Made by a program: the position numbers and the translations under genes | Origin: Cristatella mucedo | Taxonomy: Eukaryota; Bryozoa; Phylactolaemata; Cristatellidae | Direction: 5' to 3' | Length of the DNA stretch: 64,000 nucleotides | NCBI GenBank assembly: GCA_009760855.2 | Contig: WPIO01000029.1 | Span: 1,671,001-1,735,000, forward strand | The notes under the pieces: generated by a model | What the model was told of the DNA's origin: nothing | What the model saw: only the letters and a program-made list of their open reading frames with translations | Database searches by the model: none | In this document: positions 36,411-49,060 of the stretch, piece after piece | Layout of the letters: each line of letters opens with the position of its first letter | Numbering within the stretch: the stretch's first letter is position 1

Positions 36411-37699
36411 AGAAAACCTATGTCAGACCTCTTGCTGTGCAAACTGCTGTGTGAATAGGCAATCGCTGTTCCTAGGTTAACGATTCATGTCCTTTCTGCA
36501 CCGTGTGTTGAAACATGCAGGTATGAGGAGCTGCTGGCCAGTTATCTAGGTTCTGGGAAGCCATCAATGTTTCATTCAGGGTGATTTGGCGAGGTTTCTG
36601 GGGCAGAGTGCTGAGACGCCTAGCAAGGGGCATTGAAAATTGTGGCCTTATTCGCAGGCCTCGACCGGTGAACGAGGGCAGACCTTGTCTAAAATCTGGT
36701 GCGTCTTGGACATACGCGTATGTTGGGGGTGTTCGTAGAAATCTAGACTCCTAACGCATCACCTAGCGATCTGGACACGTTCTTCTATGTACCCAGTTGG
36801 TTTCACCAATTGATGCATTTTAGTGACTTGTGGTTATATTTAAATTTTTGTATTTTTGCTTGCTGTCAACGCCGATTTGTTTGTTTGATATCATTACTTT
36901 TCGTTCTGGGCAGCCGTGATTGATGTGTGAGTGCTGTGCAAGCATTAGCAGTGCTGTACTTATTGACCGTGGTTATTTGAAGCACAGCTTACTGCACCGT
37001 AGTAAAAATTGAGTACCAACTGTGAGGATTCGTGGCAAGATTAGAGCAAGTTTTAGCTCCTAGCTGAGTTAGTTCTCTCATTCTGTTTCAATTTCAGTGG
37101 TAATTTTGGCGTCATAGTTGGAATGAGCCATGTTTCATTATCCTTGTGTTATCAAATGGCATGACCGGTCACCCTCCAATTCTGCTTGGCTTCCTGGCCT
37201 GCCAACCTTTGAAGCATCTCTATCCTCTCACCAATGGTGTTCCTACAAATAGCTCGATTTTTAGGCCTCTTTCTGAATAAGGGTCACGTTAGTGATTTCT
37301 ATCGACTTAGCTTTGGTAAGCCACTCGTGTGGAGAGTGCAAGTTCCAGTGTTGGTCAATCAGTGAGTGATGAGACTTCGGGACAGTGGGCTTGCTCGGAG
37401 AATCAGTGCTATAGGAAGGAGCCCACTGACTGGAGAGCACGTACACTTTGTGGGGGGCGGGAGGCATATGTTTTTTAGGTGGGCAGCTGCAGCTGGTGCT
37501 CTTTTGTGGGCCATGCATTGTGAGCATGGGTGCAGAGAAGGAGGGTCGGCAGGCTCAGCTCCACCCCTCCGGACCTGATGGGGGCCACTTGATCGACCCG
37601 AATGGGTGGGGCATTGGGCAGCTGGGACTCCTGCCATGCCTCTTTACTTTTCTATGATTGGCTGCCTGTAGACTGTGAGGATCAAGCTCGGGTCCTACG
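36411..37699. other. no gene recognised
   Basis: A G/C-richer stretch at about 37360-37640 is open on both strands but shows no known motif. Confidence 0.45.
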
Positions 37700-38130
37700 T
37701 TGGCTTAATCCTGGCTACCTGCATCTATGGGTGTGAGTGAGTTATACTGCCGATCAAGCACCTCCACTAGCTGCCAGTAAAATAGAGGATGTCGTCGTAG
37801 CCTGCTGGCATTTAAGGGCCGTTTACGATTAAAACCTTGTATTTGTGACCTATTTAAGGGATCCTATATGCTAAGAGAGCTTTGATATACTGATGCATTT
37901 AGGCTTCTTGACCTGCCTAGCTTCTTTCAATCAGCTGTCCCTTCTTTCAGTTGAAGACTTTTGGCAACACATGCTTTTGATCTGCTGGTATTGGGCTTCG
38001 GAACTCACTTCTGCAGCTCGTGCACAGCGACATCTTATTTCCGGCAGGTGACTCGAGGACTTGCTTTCCTGTTGTCCTGCACTGGCACTTCTATTGCACT
38101 TACTTCTTCGACCGTCTTCCCGACTCGGCA
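37700..38130 (+). mobile_element. very decayed LINE-like fragment
   Basis: gatcaagcacctccactagc / tgccagtaaaatagagga recalls LHWLPVKYRIE, and ttcggaactcacttctgc recalls WNSLP, in the right order and spacing. Confidence 0.4.
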
Positions 38131-38454
38131 CCACTTCTCACTTCTAGTCTGTTGCATTGTATTAATCTGTAGTTTACCGTATGCTTGCTGCAAGCCCTGG
38201 AGGCTTTGAGTGGACCAAAGAAAACTCACCGAGGGTAACAGCTGTCTAGTCTCCGTGATTGTAGTTCCGCACAGGGACATGTGCAGGGCCAATCCTACTG
38301 AGAGCTGCATTCCAGATGTGCCAGCCATAGCCATCGATAGCCAAAAGCAACCTGGACAAATAAAAAGATTCTTTCAACCATTTTGCACTCGGCTTGTTTA
38401 AAAAACGAATGACCCAAAAGCCTCAATGACGGCTCACTGCATCAAAAAAATTTT

Positions 38455-38610
38455 TTTACTGATTTAACAGCCTCATTTGTATAGCAGCAGAAGAGCCTTA
38501 TTGGCTATCACTACCGCATGCAGTTAGCAATAAAGGATCGCCATCTGCAGCATTCGAACCACGACCTCGGTTGTGGAGAGCAAGCACCTTACAAGGCATG
38601 CAGTTTGGTC
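38455..38610 (-). mobile_element. SINE-2
   Basis: ctgatttaacagcctcattt, agcagaagagcctta, gcagttagcaataaaggatc and cgacctcggttgtggagagc match the reverse complement of SINE-2. Confidence 0.75.
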
Positions 38611-39223
38611 TGTCTGCGTTAGTGCCTTTTGAACGTCAACTGTTCTAAGCTCAAGTCTACGCATAATAGCTCTGGCTGTTCACGTGAGCATGCCTCACCC
38701 GCATTTGCAAGGGCCTAGAGCGCTGCTGGCTTTCTAGTTCAAAGGCAGTATATCTCAAGTGCTTGCAAAAGTGCCCATACGACTCATTGGGATATTGTGT
38801 GCATGGCTCTACAGTCTAGGCTCATGCATTAATTCCAGTAAGCGGTGCACGCCACGCATGTCTTTGCTTAGAACCTTCAGCCCGGTGCTGAGTGGTGCAA
38901 ACATGCCAGAACTAAAACCGATGACTACGGCTGACTTACCGTCGCGTCTATAGCGCACTGTCGATCAGACTTTATGTCTGCACCGCTTCGTCTGTACCCT
39001 CGGGCATTCTGTCCCCTCCCACTGCTGCGCACCATTGCAATCTGACGGATCGGCCGGTGGCGTGCACTCTCGTTGCAGTCTCTTCGACGACGAGGCAGTC
39101 GAGACGCTGCATCGTGACCGGCCGGACTTCTGCGAGGGGGCGTCCCACCCCCCCTCCCCGTTTTCCGGCACATCGGCAGGCCCGGCCATTAGCGGCGGTC
39201 GGCGTCGGTGGTAGAGTGCAGCC
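38611..39223 (+). promoter_or_regulatory. GC-rich 5' flank of CHMP6
   Basis: The DNA becomes CpG-rich from about 38940 up to the CHMP6 ATG, with no TATA box seen. This is consistent with a housekeeping-type promoter and 5' UTR. The transcription start cannot be placed. From 38611 to 38940 nothing was recognised. Confidence 0.4.
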
Positions 39224-39877
39224 ATGGGCGGCAGGAGCAGCAAGCAGAAGCAGCAGACGCAGCAGCCGTCGCGCGTGTCGGAGCAGGACCGAGCCGTGCT
39301 GCAGCTCAAGAGCGTGCGCGACAAGCTGAAGCAGTACCAGAAGCGCATCGAGCAGCAGCTCGAGCGCGACCGCGACGTGGCGCGGCAGCTGCTGGCGGCG
39401 GGCAAGCGCGACAAGGCGCGCCTGCTGCTGCGCAAGAAGAAGTACCTCGAGGGCCTGCTGCAGAAGACCGATGCTCAGCTAGACAGCATCGGGCAGCTGG
39501 TGCACGACCTCGAGTTCTCGCAGATCGAGTCGCAGGTCGTCGTCGGGCTCAAGTTCGGCAACGAGTCGCTGAAGCGCATCAACGAGCTCATCTCGCTCGC
39601 CGACGTCGAGCAGCTGATGGACGAGACGGCCGAGGCGGCACAGTACCAGCGCCAGATCAGCGACCTGCTGGCCGCGGCCGGCGGCGGCAGCTTGACGGAG
39701 GACGACGAGAGCGCAGTGCTCGCCGAGCTCGAGGCGCTGTGCGCGCCGGCCGACGCCGGCGAGCCACCCGTCGTCGTCGAACTGCCGAGCGTGCCCGAGC
39801 ACGAAGTCGTGTCGACAGACGAAATTGCGGCTTCGGCGAAGAAGGCGCGGCGGCAGGGACCCGTGCTAGCATCTTAG
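39224..39877 (+). CDS. CHMP6: Charged multivesicular body protein 6 (ESCRT-III, VPS20 homologue)
   Basis: The 217-residue protein matches CHMP6 along its whole length (family about 200 aa). In yeast and animals this subunit is recruited by ESCRT-II (VPS25) to endosomal membranes and nucleates SNF7/CHMP4 polymerisation. The start sits in a strong Kozak context (gcagccATGG). MGGRSSKQ is a candidate N-myristoylation site, as in human CHMP6. The basic N-terminal helices contain DKLKQYQKRIEQQLERD and RLLLRKKKYLEGLL; FGNESLKRINELISLADVEQ and AEAAQYQRQISDLLA follow. The acidic C-terminus has VVELPSVPEHEV, resembling the MIM2 motif that binds the MIT domain of VPS4, and ends VLAS. It is intronless here and much richer in GC than its flanks. 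Vertebrate orthologues are multi-exon, so a fixed retrocopy is possible, though no poly(A) tract or target duplication was recognised. Confidence 0.95.
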   Translation: MGGRSSKQKQQTQQPSRVSEQDRAVLQLKSVRDKLKQYQKRIEQQLERDRDVARQLLAAGKRDKARLLLRKKKYLEGLLQKTDAQLDSIGQLVHDLEFSQIESQVVVGLKFGNESLKRINELISLADVEQLMDETAEAAQYQRQISDLLAAAGGGSLTEDDESAVLAELEALCAPADAGEPPVVVELPSVPEHEVVSTDEIAASAKKARRQGPVLAS

Positions 39878-40746
39878 GGCGAAACGTCGGCGGTGCAGTC
39901 ACCGGCGTCTGCCGCGAGCAAGATTGTGCGCACAGCAGCGTCTTGCACTCATCTCGATCGGGGCTCGAGCGTTTCGGCACCTTGCTCCTGCTCCGAGCAT
40001 TCGCGCGCCATGCCTCACAGTCGGCGATAGCATGGCGAAGCCTTGCTGGATGGTGCTTCCTTTGTCGACTTGCACTGCGATTTGGCAGCTGGCGCTTTCG
40101 TGCAGGCCTGCTGAGCAGGACACGACTTGGTCGAAATATTCCCTGCCAGCCAGTCGAAGGTTGAATCGGAGGACAGAGCTCGGAGCGTAGGTGTTCCTTT
40201 ATTCTGCTTCTGGTCTGCACAAGTGCCCCACCCCCACTAATTCTGTGCATGAGATACGATGGCTGGAAAAGCAAGCAAACGTTGCTGTTGATTACTTGTT
40301 GTTCACTGCCAGCTACCAGATGTGCACCGCACCACATTCATGACTTGCTGTGACAGCCCTCCGAACGACCTGTCGTCAGGCTGGGTAGAGCGACCGAGCA
40401 GCAAGCCTGCTGGCTCCAACACCAAGCACTTTATTCCAAACCACGCCGGCCAAGCTCAGTCTACATACTCGCGCTACAGGGGGCATCGAGGGATCTAGCA
40501 CTCCCTTCCTCCCTCCCCCCCCCCGACTCCTTCCTCAGCCCTCACGGTAGGCGGGTGTCCCCACAGATCCATGGCACCAATCAATTAGAAAGTGTCCCAA
40601 CTTACGACGAATGAAAGGTCCAGCAGAAATCAAGAAGTCCAATAATTTACACATAGCCTGAGATAAAGTTTTGTGATTCCACTGATGGAGCGGCTCTCTA
40701 CCCGGCATCGCCTGTACGGCTCCTCGATCGTTTCGGCATGCAGTCA
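39878..40746. other. CHMP6 3' flank
   Basis: GC-rich to about 40170, then mixed. No canonical AATAAA was found on the plus strand close to the CHMP6 stop, so the 3' UTR end is undefined. A plus-strand open frame crossing CHMP6 in another frame is a compositional shadow. Confidence 0.45.
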
Positions 40747-41220
40747 GCTGCTGACCCACAAGGCCCACCACGGCTTGGCTCCTTCGTACCTAGCTGAACT
40801 GCTGCATCAGTTTCAGCCTGATCGCACCCTCAGGTCCTGTGTGGACAATAAATTAGCTGCTCCATTCCTCCGCCTAAAGACCGTTGGCGATAGAAGCTTT
40901 AGCTCTGCAGGTCCCAGACTGTGGAGCTCGCTTCCACAATTCTTACGCAACGACAACTACTCTCCTACTGCCGGCTATGGAGCATCCTTTTCAGCGGTCC
41001 TGAGCTGCTACTTCCATGCTACTCACTACCTCAACTGCTCTCCTAACTCTGCTACGCTTCCCACTTTCTCTGTGTTGCGTGAGGCGAAGTCTGTAGGCTA
41101 CCGAATGCGTACCGAAAGCCGTTTAGGGTGTGAGTGCGCTATACAAAACTCTCCTGCGTAACACCCACGTGGTCTTTATGACTTTGTGGAGTTACTGACG
41201 GAGATACATGCATGCATACA
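40747..41220 (+). mobile_element. LINE-2 C-terminal copy
   Basis: Intact frame HKAHHGLAPSYLAELLHQFQ, SSAGPRLWSSLPQFLRNDN and RTESRLGCECAIQNSPA, then ggagttactgacggagatac and a catacata run. 5'-truncated. Confidence 0.85.
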
Positions 41221-41589
41221 TACATACATGCAGCCAATGCATGGATTTTGGCAAGACTGCCGAGTCATCGTCTGCCCTTCCACTGCTCGTGAGCCTGCGG
41301 CTGCTTAGGCAGTCTGAAAGTCCTCGTAGGGTCTCCGCCCAGTGCCCAGCAGGCTACACAGTCATGTCTGTTCACACTTGCCTACCCTATTTCAGCAATG
41401 GTATGGCACAAGACAATTATACATTGCTCATGACAAAAAATACTGTCGTTAGCTGACAGCTCACAGAATGGCTAATGCATACCTATATGTGCCACAAGGA
41501 GTGAAAACTAGTGCAAATTTCTATGCCGTGGAAAGACTTGGGGCGTCTGCTGGATGATCTGCCATATGACTGAATATATTTGGTCCATC

Positions 41590-41798
41590 TTCTTCGCCCT
41601 TTGTGTGCTTGTGCTTTCTGACACTGTGCATGCTCCCACCAACCATATTTGCTTGCTGACTCTGTGTATGTCACCTCTAACTATGTTATGCATGTTCTCA
41701 TTGAGCATGCTACCACCAACCATTGGATCATGCTTCCTTTGCAGTAAATGTAAAGTGCCAAAAAAGAGATTGAGCTCTCTGAGGGCGGTATAACAAAT

Positions 41799-41829
<31 letters not shown>

Positions 41830-41830
41830 G
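41590..41830 (+). mobile_element. LINE-1 3' UTR and tail
   Basis: tgtgcatgctcccaccaac, a decayed hairpin (aaagtgccaaaaaagagatt) and an ATT run to 41829. Confidence 0.75.
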
Positions 41831-42385
41831 GTAAATATGTACTGGTCAGCACAAGAAGAAGTTGTTGCTTGTTCTGTCGATGTCATTGTAGGCTTTATCA
41901 GCACTTAAGAGATGTACCATGAAAAAGACATAGACATGACATACAACTACTCATGCATGGCTGTGGCAACGGTTTTTAGTATATATAATGGAGGTACCAT
42001 GCAATATTCCACAAAGCTTTTTGAACAGGATGAAATAGGCTTCAAATACATTCGTTGGTAACGGACCGAGCTTAATATAGCAAAATCTATGCAGAAAACA
42101 CTCGGAGACACATTGGTAATTGGTCATTGGTAAATAAAATCCTAGCATATTGATGAAGAGTATGACTCACATTACAATTTCTCTACATCACTTAGTGTAG
42201 GGAGGGATGTGTGCAGCATGAAAGACTGACACGATCGCCAGTATCCCGTGATCTCTATAGTGCATCAGTGCTAGAACAAGTGTTGCTTGCTACTAACCTT
42301 TGAAAAGTACACAATATAAGCAATGCTAGCACTAAAATGCACACATACATGCTAGTGTAGGGTGACCGATGACTTGAACTGTCAT

Positions 42386-42475
42386 GATAGTAATACATTT
42401 GTATAGCGCCCTCAGAGAACTGAATCTCTTTCTAGGCACTATACAGAGGTGCATAGAAAGCATTACCAAATGATT
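42386..42475 (-). mobile_element. solitary LINE-1 hairpin tail
   Basis: gtatagcgccctcagagaac and tctctttctaggcactatac: reverse complement of the tail. Confidence 0.7.
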
Positions 42476-42477
42476 GG

Positions 42478-42560
42478 TGGTAATGTAATGTATCTCTGTC
42501 TCTAACTCCACAAAGTCATAAAGACCATGTGGGTGTCACGCAGGAGAGTTTTGTATAGCA
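42478..42560 (-). mobile_element. LINE-2 3'-end fragment
   Basis: taatgtaatgtatctctgtc, ctccacaaagtcataaagac and ggagagttttgtatagcac match the reverse complement of the LINE-2 3' end, including the short pentamer tail. Confidence 0.75.
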
Positions 42561-42574
42561 CATGTATGTTGCAT

Positions 42575-42730
42575 ACATGTATTTTATGAAGCTTAAAGCA
42601 GGCAGACTTGACTGTGGAGCTGATCTGGTCATCTAATGAAAGGTCACTTTGGAATAGGAAACCTAGATTACGTGCAGATTCAACAGGAGATATACTTGAA
42701 CGCACACAGATGCCTTTGCATACACACAGT
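42575..42730 (-). mobile_element. LINE-1 internal fragment
   Basis: Minus strand: SISPVESARNLGFLFQSDLS and LDDQISSTVKSACFKL. It abuts a LINE-2 3' end, so two insertions are juxtaposed. Confidence 0.75.
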
Positions 42731-43129
42731 ACAACCACAACACACCTAGAACTGCAGCTGTTCACGGAAGACCGGCCAGGCACACACATACACAATGCTA
42801 ACATACGTTCGGCATGAACATACAAAACAAATGCACGGACACATATATTGGTCAGACACAAAATGCCCTAACCTGCACAAATGCACACCTTCGAGACAAT
42901 TCATGGAGGCAAACATAAACACAATAGCAACAAGCACATCACCATGGAAGCTCGTCCATACATTCATTCATACAAGCAATTTCTAAAAAAAAATATTGGC
43001 CAGAACTAATTTTGGTTCTTATAAAGGCATGCGACCTTTTGGGTAGACCCTGTGGCCGAGCTAGCCTAGTTGTTATAACCAAATCAAGTGAAACCATTGC
43101 ATACTTTAAAATAGCTATAGTTAAGCTGT

Positions 43130-43265
43130 TTAACAGTGTCATTGTATTGCGGCAGAACAGCCTTAACGGCTGCCGCCACCACTTGCAGTCGTCAATAATG
43201 GATCGCTGACTTCAGGACTCGAACTCACGACCTAGGTCATGAACAGCAAGTACCTAACCTCCTGA
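43130..43265 (-). mobile_element. SINE-2
   Basis: gcggcagaacagccttaacg, ccacttgcagtcgtcaata and gactcgaactcacgaccta: body and B box in reverse complement. Confidence 0.7.
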
Positions 43266-45959
43266 AGATCCCGGGTAAATTAAGTTAATATGCACTTTGT
43301 CCAACGATACCAGACACACAATAGCCTGAAGAAAATAGTGCAGCAGCACATCGACCGGATAAGTCGGATCGGCATGCCCTTACCGGTCACTGAGCACATG
43401 CATGCATATCACAAACCAAATTATCCATGTTTGTGTACGACACTTTGCAATGTGCTAAACTGCAACGTCTGAAGCACATCAACATAACCTCAGACTCGCG
43501 GCATGTTCAATCATTGCTAAGTGAAGCAAAACATTGCCTAAGACCATGCATTAATTGAACAAGGTTTCAGTGCAACGTAACGTCAGGTAGGGACGATGTA
43601 CTAGTTGAGTCCCAGCTTGTGGGCTGCCTAACTGAAGCAGCTCATACATTTAAGGGAAAGACCTGCACTAACACACACACACACAGCATGCATGACGTCA
43701 AGTGCAGCAACCCCCAACAAGAAAGCATACAGTGATGTTTTTTAGGATAGCTTAAAATACACTGTTGATGCATCATCATGACATAGTAGGCTAGAAGGCA
43801 CACTCCAGCTGTTGATTAAGTTAATGTCCTAAGAGCTGTGTCGAAATTGGAGAGTCATTACAATAATTAAATCTAGCCAATCAGAGCTATGTTAGTGTGG
43901 ATGGCAAAAGAAGCTGAATGATTGCTTGTAGACTTTGGGCCACAACATGCAGAAATATTAATGCAAAAAGACACAGGTTAATGAGTCTGCTCTCACCCAA
44001 AAATTGGAGTATTAGAGGAAAAATAACAAAGTTTGGACAACTACACATATACACAAGCACTCGCGGCTTGTATATATGCTGAATGTTTACGCACGGTAGG
44101 TACAAGCATACACATACACAGGCATACGCCGTCGCAAGAATAGGCATACTCCTGATAATTCATAATATTATTTATTTTATTTATAATTTACGAGCATATA
44201 CTGTGCAGTTCTGCGTGAAAGTCGACACGTTATGCCGAGAATGGCGGCCGGCGATCGCACGCGGCATAACTTGGTGGGACCGCGCTAAACTGGCAGTCTG
44301 GGCAGTTAGTTCGTATTGTTTAAATAGGGCTCTTTCGACACGTGTTTCCAAGTGTGGTGTCACACTAGCCAACGTATTGTCAAATGCTGTGGTTTTTTGG
44401 ACGTCAGCGTTCGTTATCAGGCTATTGGATGGTCCGCGTGTTCCCTTCTCGCATAATTAAGACAAATATAAACGAAAGTGGTAACGCTTTAAAGAAACCC
44501 TTTCTAATACACTTTGGAATATTTGCACTTCACTGCGCAGACGAAACTTTCGGCTTTGCGATGGGACAGCTGTCCATTGGCACAGCTGTCCGCAACCCCT
44601 GCTGCCTACGCCCTCACTTCTCTCTTATGGATTATTTTCGCTTTAAACTAGGGCGGGTGTCGGCGGCTATGCATGCACCGCCGTCTCTATATCAGATATT
44701 TTTCTGACATCCGCCGCACGCCTCCCGGCCACATGATAGGAGCTGCAAAACTGCTTAGGCTTCTGCTGCCGGTCCGCTCAAACAATAAGGAAGCTAAGTT
44801 GCGGCCGCTCGGAGGTGGCAGGTTAGCGACATCACGGCGTGGGTGACCAGCCGGCTATGCATGACACCAGCTTTCGCGCGTCGCCGGGCCATACGTTTCT
44901 TCACCGCGCCGGCCCACGCCGCGCTACCCCAGCCCCGCCGCGAGTGCCTCGGTCCTCTCCTCTGTTGGGGTCTCCTCCGCCGCGGGCGCCTCACGTGTCT
45001 CCTCCGCCGCCGCGCGTGCCTTCTCCTCCGCCGCGGGCGCCTTCCAGGTCAACGTCGTCGTGGCTCTCTTCGCCAACACTCCTTTTCCACCTACCTTCCT
45101 GCAAATACCCCCATGCCAAACCAATCAACGAGCGCCACCGCCCTCGCGAATACCGCATTGAGCAAGGGGCTGCACTGGCCAATACAGCTCCGAAACTACA
45201 GAAATTTCACCGTTTGCTTGACACCAACCAAAATCAGACGGTCAGAATGCCGATGTACAGCAGCCATAAGCCAGAGCACAACCTGAAGGGTGCCCCGAAA
45301 AAACACCATCACTTGACTGCTTTTTCAATACTTTACATCATTGCCTGTGAATGACGCCACCAGAATGAGGTCTTAATATCAACTTCTGGTTACGATAGCG
45401 ACGAATGCAGCGACGATCCATCGCCTCACGATAAGCTAAGCATTTTTGGCCATATAATCCTATTTTAGGTTAAGGACCGTTTAGGGTTAATCATTCATGG
45501 GCTTGAAGTCTGCTAAAAGAGGCCCGCAATGCCATGCTTAGCATAGAATGCTAGGGAAGTTTATTAAAGGTAACGAAGTTACGTGGAGTTACGGGCAGTG
45601 GAAGCCTCACCGAATATGAGTCGCGTAGCCAGGAATTTGTTTTTGTAGCAACCCTTGAACAAAGCACGAGTTGTTTAGAAATGGCATAAGTGTCACTGAC
45701 TCGGTGGAAGCAAAGAGTGTGCCCCTCATATGAGAGAGCAGTAGCAGAACGGTATGCAGCTTAAAAAGGGCAGCCTGGTTCAATGAACGTCTGATGCCGG
45801 ATACAGAGCCATAATTTCAGGCTTGTTCTCATTAAGTGCCCTTAGTGAGAGTTTATTAGCATGAGAGGCATACGACAAAATCAATCGGCTATCGTCTATT
45901 TTCCTTAAGGTTACAGCCTCCCTGTCAGTTACATGAGTACAAACCAAAAGTGTCATATT
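43266..45959. other. no gene recognised; GC-rich block at ~44.8-45.1 kb
   Basis: At 44860-45060 repeated tctcctccgccgcgggcgcc units give Pro/Arg-rich (plus) or Ala/Glu-rich (minus) open frames. These could be an exon or promoter of an unrecognised gene, but no motif or clear splice chain supports it. Confidence 0.4.
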
Positions 45960-45964
45960 GAATG

Positions 45965-47520
45965 TCCTATGTAATGTAATGTAATGTATCTCCGTCTGTA
46001 ACTCCACAAAGTCATAAAGACTTTGTGGGTGTTACGCAAGAGAGTTTTGTATAGAGCACTCACAGCCTAAGCGGCTTTCGGTACGCATTCGGTAGCCTAC
46101 AGACTTTGTCTCACGCAACACAGAGAAAGTGGAAAGCATTGCAGAGTCAGGAGAGCAGTTGAGGTAGTGAGTAGCATGGAAGTAGCAGCTCCGGACCGCT
46201 GAAAAGGTGAGCCGTAGCCGGCAGTAGGAGAGTAGTTGTCGTTGCGTAAGAATTGTGGAAGCGAGTTCCACAGTCTGGGACCTGCAGAGCTAAAGCTTCT
46301 ATCGCCAACGGTCTTTAGGCGGAGGAATGGAGCAGCTAATTTATTGTCCACACAAGACCTGAGGGCACGAACAGGCTGAAACTGATGCACCAGTTTAGCT
46401 GGGTACGAAGGAGCCAAGCCGTGGCGGGCCTTATGGGTCAGCAGAAGAACTTTGCTCTGTATCCATCCGTTGCTCAACCAGCATCCATCCTAGCTCTTTT
46501 AGCAGAGGAGACAACTGCTCAAACCTCTGGGACTGAAAGACTAGCCTTGCAGCCATATTCATAGTCAGCTGCACTACCCTAGTTGCTTTCTTTGGTAGCC
46601 CAGCCAAAAGGGATATACAATAATCAAACTGAGGCAGAACTAAGGAGCTAGTAAAAAATTTTACAAGCCACCATGGAAGACAGTTCCTAATCTTGGATAG
46701 GGATCGGATGTGATGGCTAGCTGTAGAAGCAGTCTTCTGAATAGAGCTTTTAAAATTGAGGCAGCTGTCGAAAACGACACCTAACTTTCGAGCACATGGT
46801 GATGGTCGCACAACATCATCACCTACTAGAAGAGCAAAGCCTTTTAATCCGGCCACATGCTTAGGGTGTCCTATGAGAAGCAGTTTGGTTCTATCGTCAT
46901 TTAATTTCAGAAAGTTTTACGACATCCAGGATCAAATATCGGCAAGGCAAGCATTCAGTTTCTCAGTTTCTGCAGCAGATTCCGACGGTTTAAATGACAA
47001 ATACAACTGAGTATCGTCAGCATAAAAGTGATATCCTATTCCATGGGCCTTAATCACTTTTCCCAGAGGTTGAGTATAAATGGAGAACTGCAAGGGACCG
47101 AGTACAGACCCTTGAGGGACTCCACAGGTGACCCTTCTCGTGTGTGAGACCTGACCCCCCTCCCTACGACACGGATTGAACACGATCAGACAAGTACGAT
47201 TTAAACCACACCAGTGCTTCGTCTGCCAGACCGATCGTTGTTTTCAATCGTTCAAGCAGAACATCGTAATCAATGGGGACAAAGGCAGCAGACAGATCTA
47301 GCAGAGCTAGGGCAGCGACATTCCCGTCATCCTTGCCACGTTGAATGTCATTGTTAACACGGAGGAGAGCAGTTTCAGTGGAGTGCTGCCTCTTGAACCC
47401 TGATTGAAGTGTTTCTGACATTTCATTCTTTTCAATATGTTCAACCAGCTGCTTAGCAATAATTTTATCAAGAATGTTGGAAGCTCTTGCCGACCTCACT
47501 AATGAATGGTCCAATCGATC
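45965..47520 (-). mobile_element. LINE-2, longest copy, with RT blocks
   Basis: Minus strand in order: QSGFKRQHSTETALLRVNND; block A (LLDLSAAFVPIDYDVLLERL), where the usual catalytic Asp of FD is replaced; block B GVPQGSVLGP; FYADDTQLYLSF; SARKLGVV-type ARKLGVVFDSCLNFKS; FDYCISLLAGLPKKA; PSYPAKLVHQFQPVR; and a C-terminus like the other copies. It carries several frameshifts, no endonuclease, and an ATTAC-type tail at 45968-45988. Inactive. Confidence 0.88.
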
Positions 47521-49060
47521 AGGTGTACGCTGTACCAAATAGTCTCCACATATTCGTTGTGTTTTAGTAAAACTTAGTTCCTCTCACCAACGTCGATCTC
47601 ATTAGACGATCCGTCTGCCCCTAACCTGCTATTTGCGGAATCTGTTAGCGAGACTTTGAGTCTCTTCTACGCGTTGAATTGTTAATTAGCACGAGTGGAA
47701 ACAATTCGCGATTTGAGGCAGTAGAAGAGCCAAACTGAATCTGAAACGTATATGACCGAAATTATTTAGTTCTAGAGGACTCGAACCAAGTATTATCTTA
47801 AAGCCAGATGTGCTGAAAAGATCGACTACGTTTTCGCGATAGAGCTTTTGGACAGATGTACTCCTTGTACGACGTTCATCAACTCACGAGAAGTCGTATT
47901 TATCAGGGTTTGACTGCTGCTAGTCTATACCCCTAGTCAGTCACCCTAAACGCCCATGCTCAGTGTAGCTGTTTGAGTTTTTACCGCTTATGGCTATAAC
48001 TGGATAATTAACCGCTGCTGAAAGGCTGAGCTCCATCACCGAACTTCCGGAACCTCGTCGCACGGATCGCTGCTTTTAATTAATAGAGAATTGCTGCATA
48101 ATCTCGCCACTTGCCTGTGCACTATGATAGTTTGTGCAGCTGCCTGGGAGTTAGAAAATTGCTTCTAGGAATCGGCGATTCAGTTCTACAGCTGTACTGA
48201 TTGAGCGAATGTTTGCCATGCTGTTGGGGTCGGTGGCAGTTTCAGCTACGTTTGCTGATGGTGTGGTTACAATACTCCTGAGCTTTTGCCACACCGCTGG
48301 ATACTCACCAAACGAAAGTGCTATTAAGCAATAGTCTTTTCTCTAGATTAAAATCACGCAATATCACAGCTCTACTAACTCCTAGTGACTAGGTGGGAAT
48401 GTTCCTGCTTACAGCTACTCGTAGGCCAAGATCGGAAACATCGCATCGCCACAAACCAAACGGCGGCTCTATAAGTCTGTCACCTCGATTCACAAGTCTG
48501 GCTGCCTTAGGATTACTGCTGGAACACAATTTTCAGAAACTATGGCTGCTAGAACTGGTTAGTTGGTCAATGTATGTAAACAGAGAGCACTGCTGCAATA
48601 CTACGACATGTTCTCCTTTGAGCTATTCCAGAAGACCGGCACGGCTCAGCTAAAGACGAGGTTGCACAATGTTAGGTCGCCACACTTGAATACCTTACCT
48701 TTGTGGTCTTTTTACAATTTTGCTTCGCATCCTTTTGCATATTCGCTCTACACGGTTGCCAGCTCATTTCCTAGCGGTCTCTCTTCCTTACGGCTTTCAC
48801 CGGCTTTCTACCTTTCACCTCGATATGCTGCTGTCTTTCGCCCCCACTCATAGAACTTTCTCAGCCGACTGTCTTGCTTAACTTCTATTTTCATGGGTGC
48901 CCGTCAGGCTTCTTCGGGTCCCAGCATATCCAAGATACTCACTTCGGTTGAATGGTGGCACTAGCATTGCTAAAGGGAAGATCAGTAAAAGATTGTAACA
49001 CGGAATGATGGCTATGTTGATGGGCTGTTGGCTTTGAGATAGTCATGCGATCTGAAAAGG
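47521..49060. other. no gene recognised
   Basis: Open frames of 60-100 codons without motifs. Confidence 0.45.

Noticed and set aside
39208-40164. 318-codon Arg/Ala-rich plus-strand frame overlapping CHMP6
   Set aside because: Out of frame with the clearly conserved CHMP6 CDS; a by-product of high GC content.
44839-45354. 171-codon Pro/Arg-rich gene
   Set aside because: The frame is driven by a GC-rich short repeat, both strands are open, and no domain was recognised; kept only as a GC-rich block.
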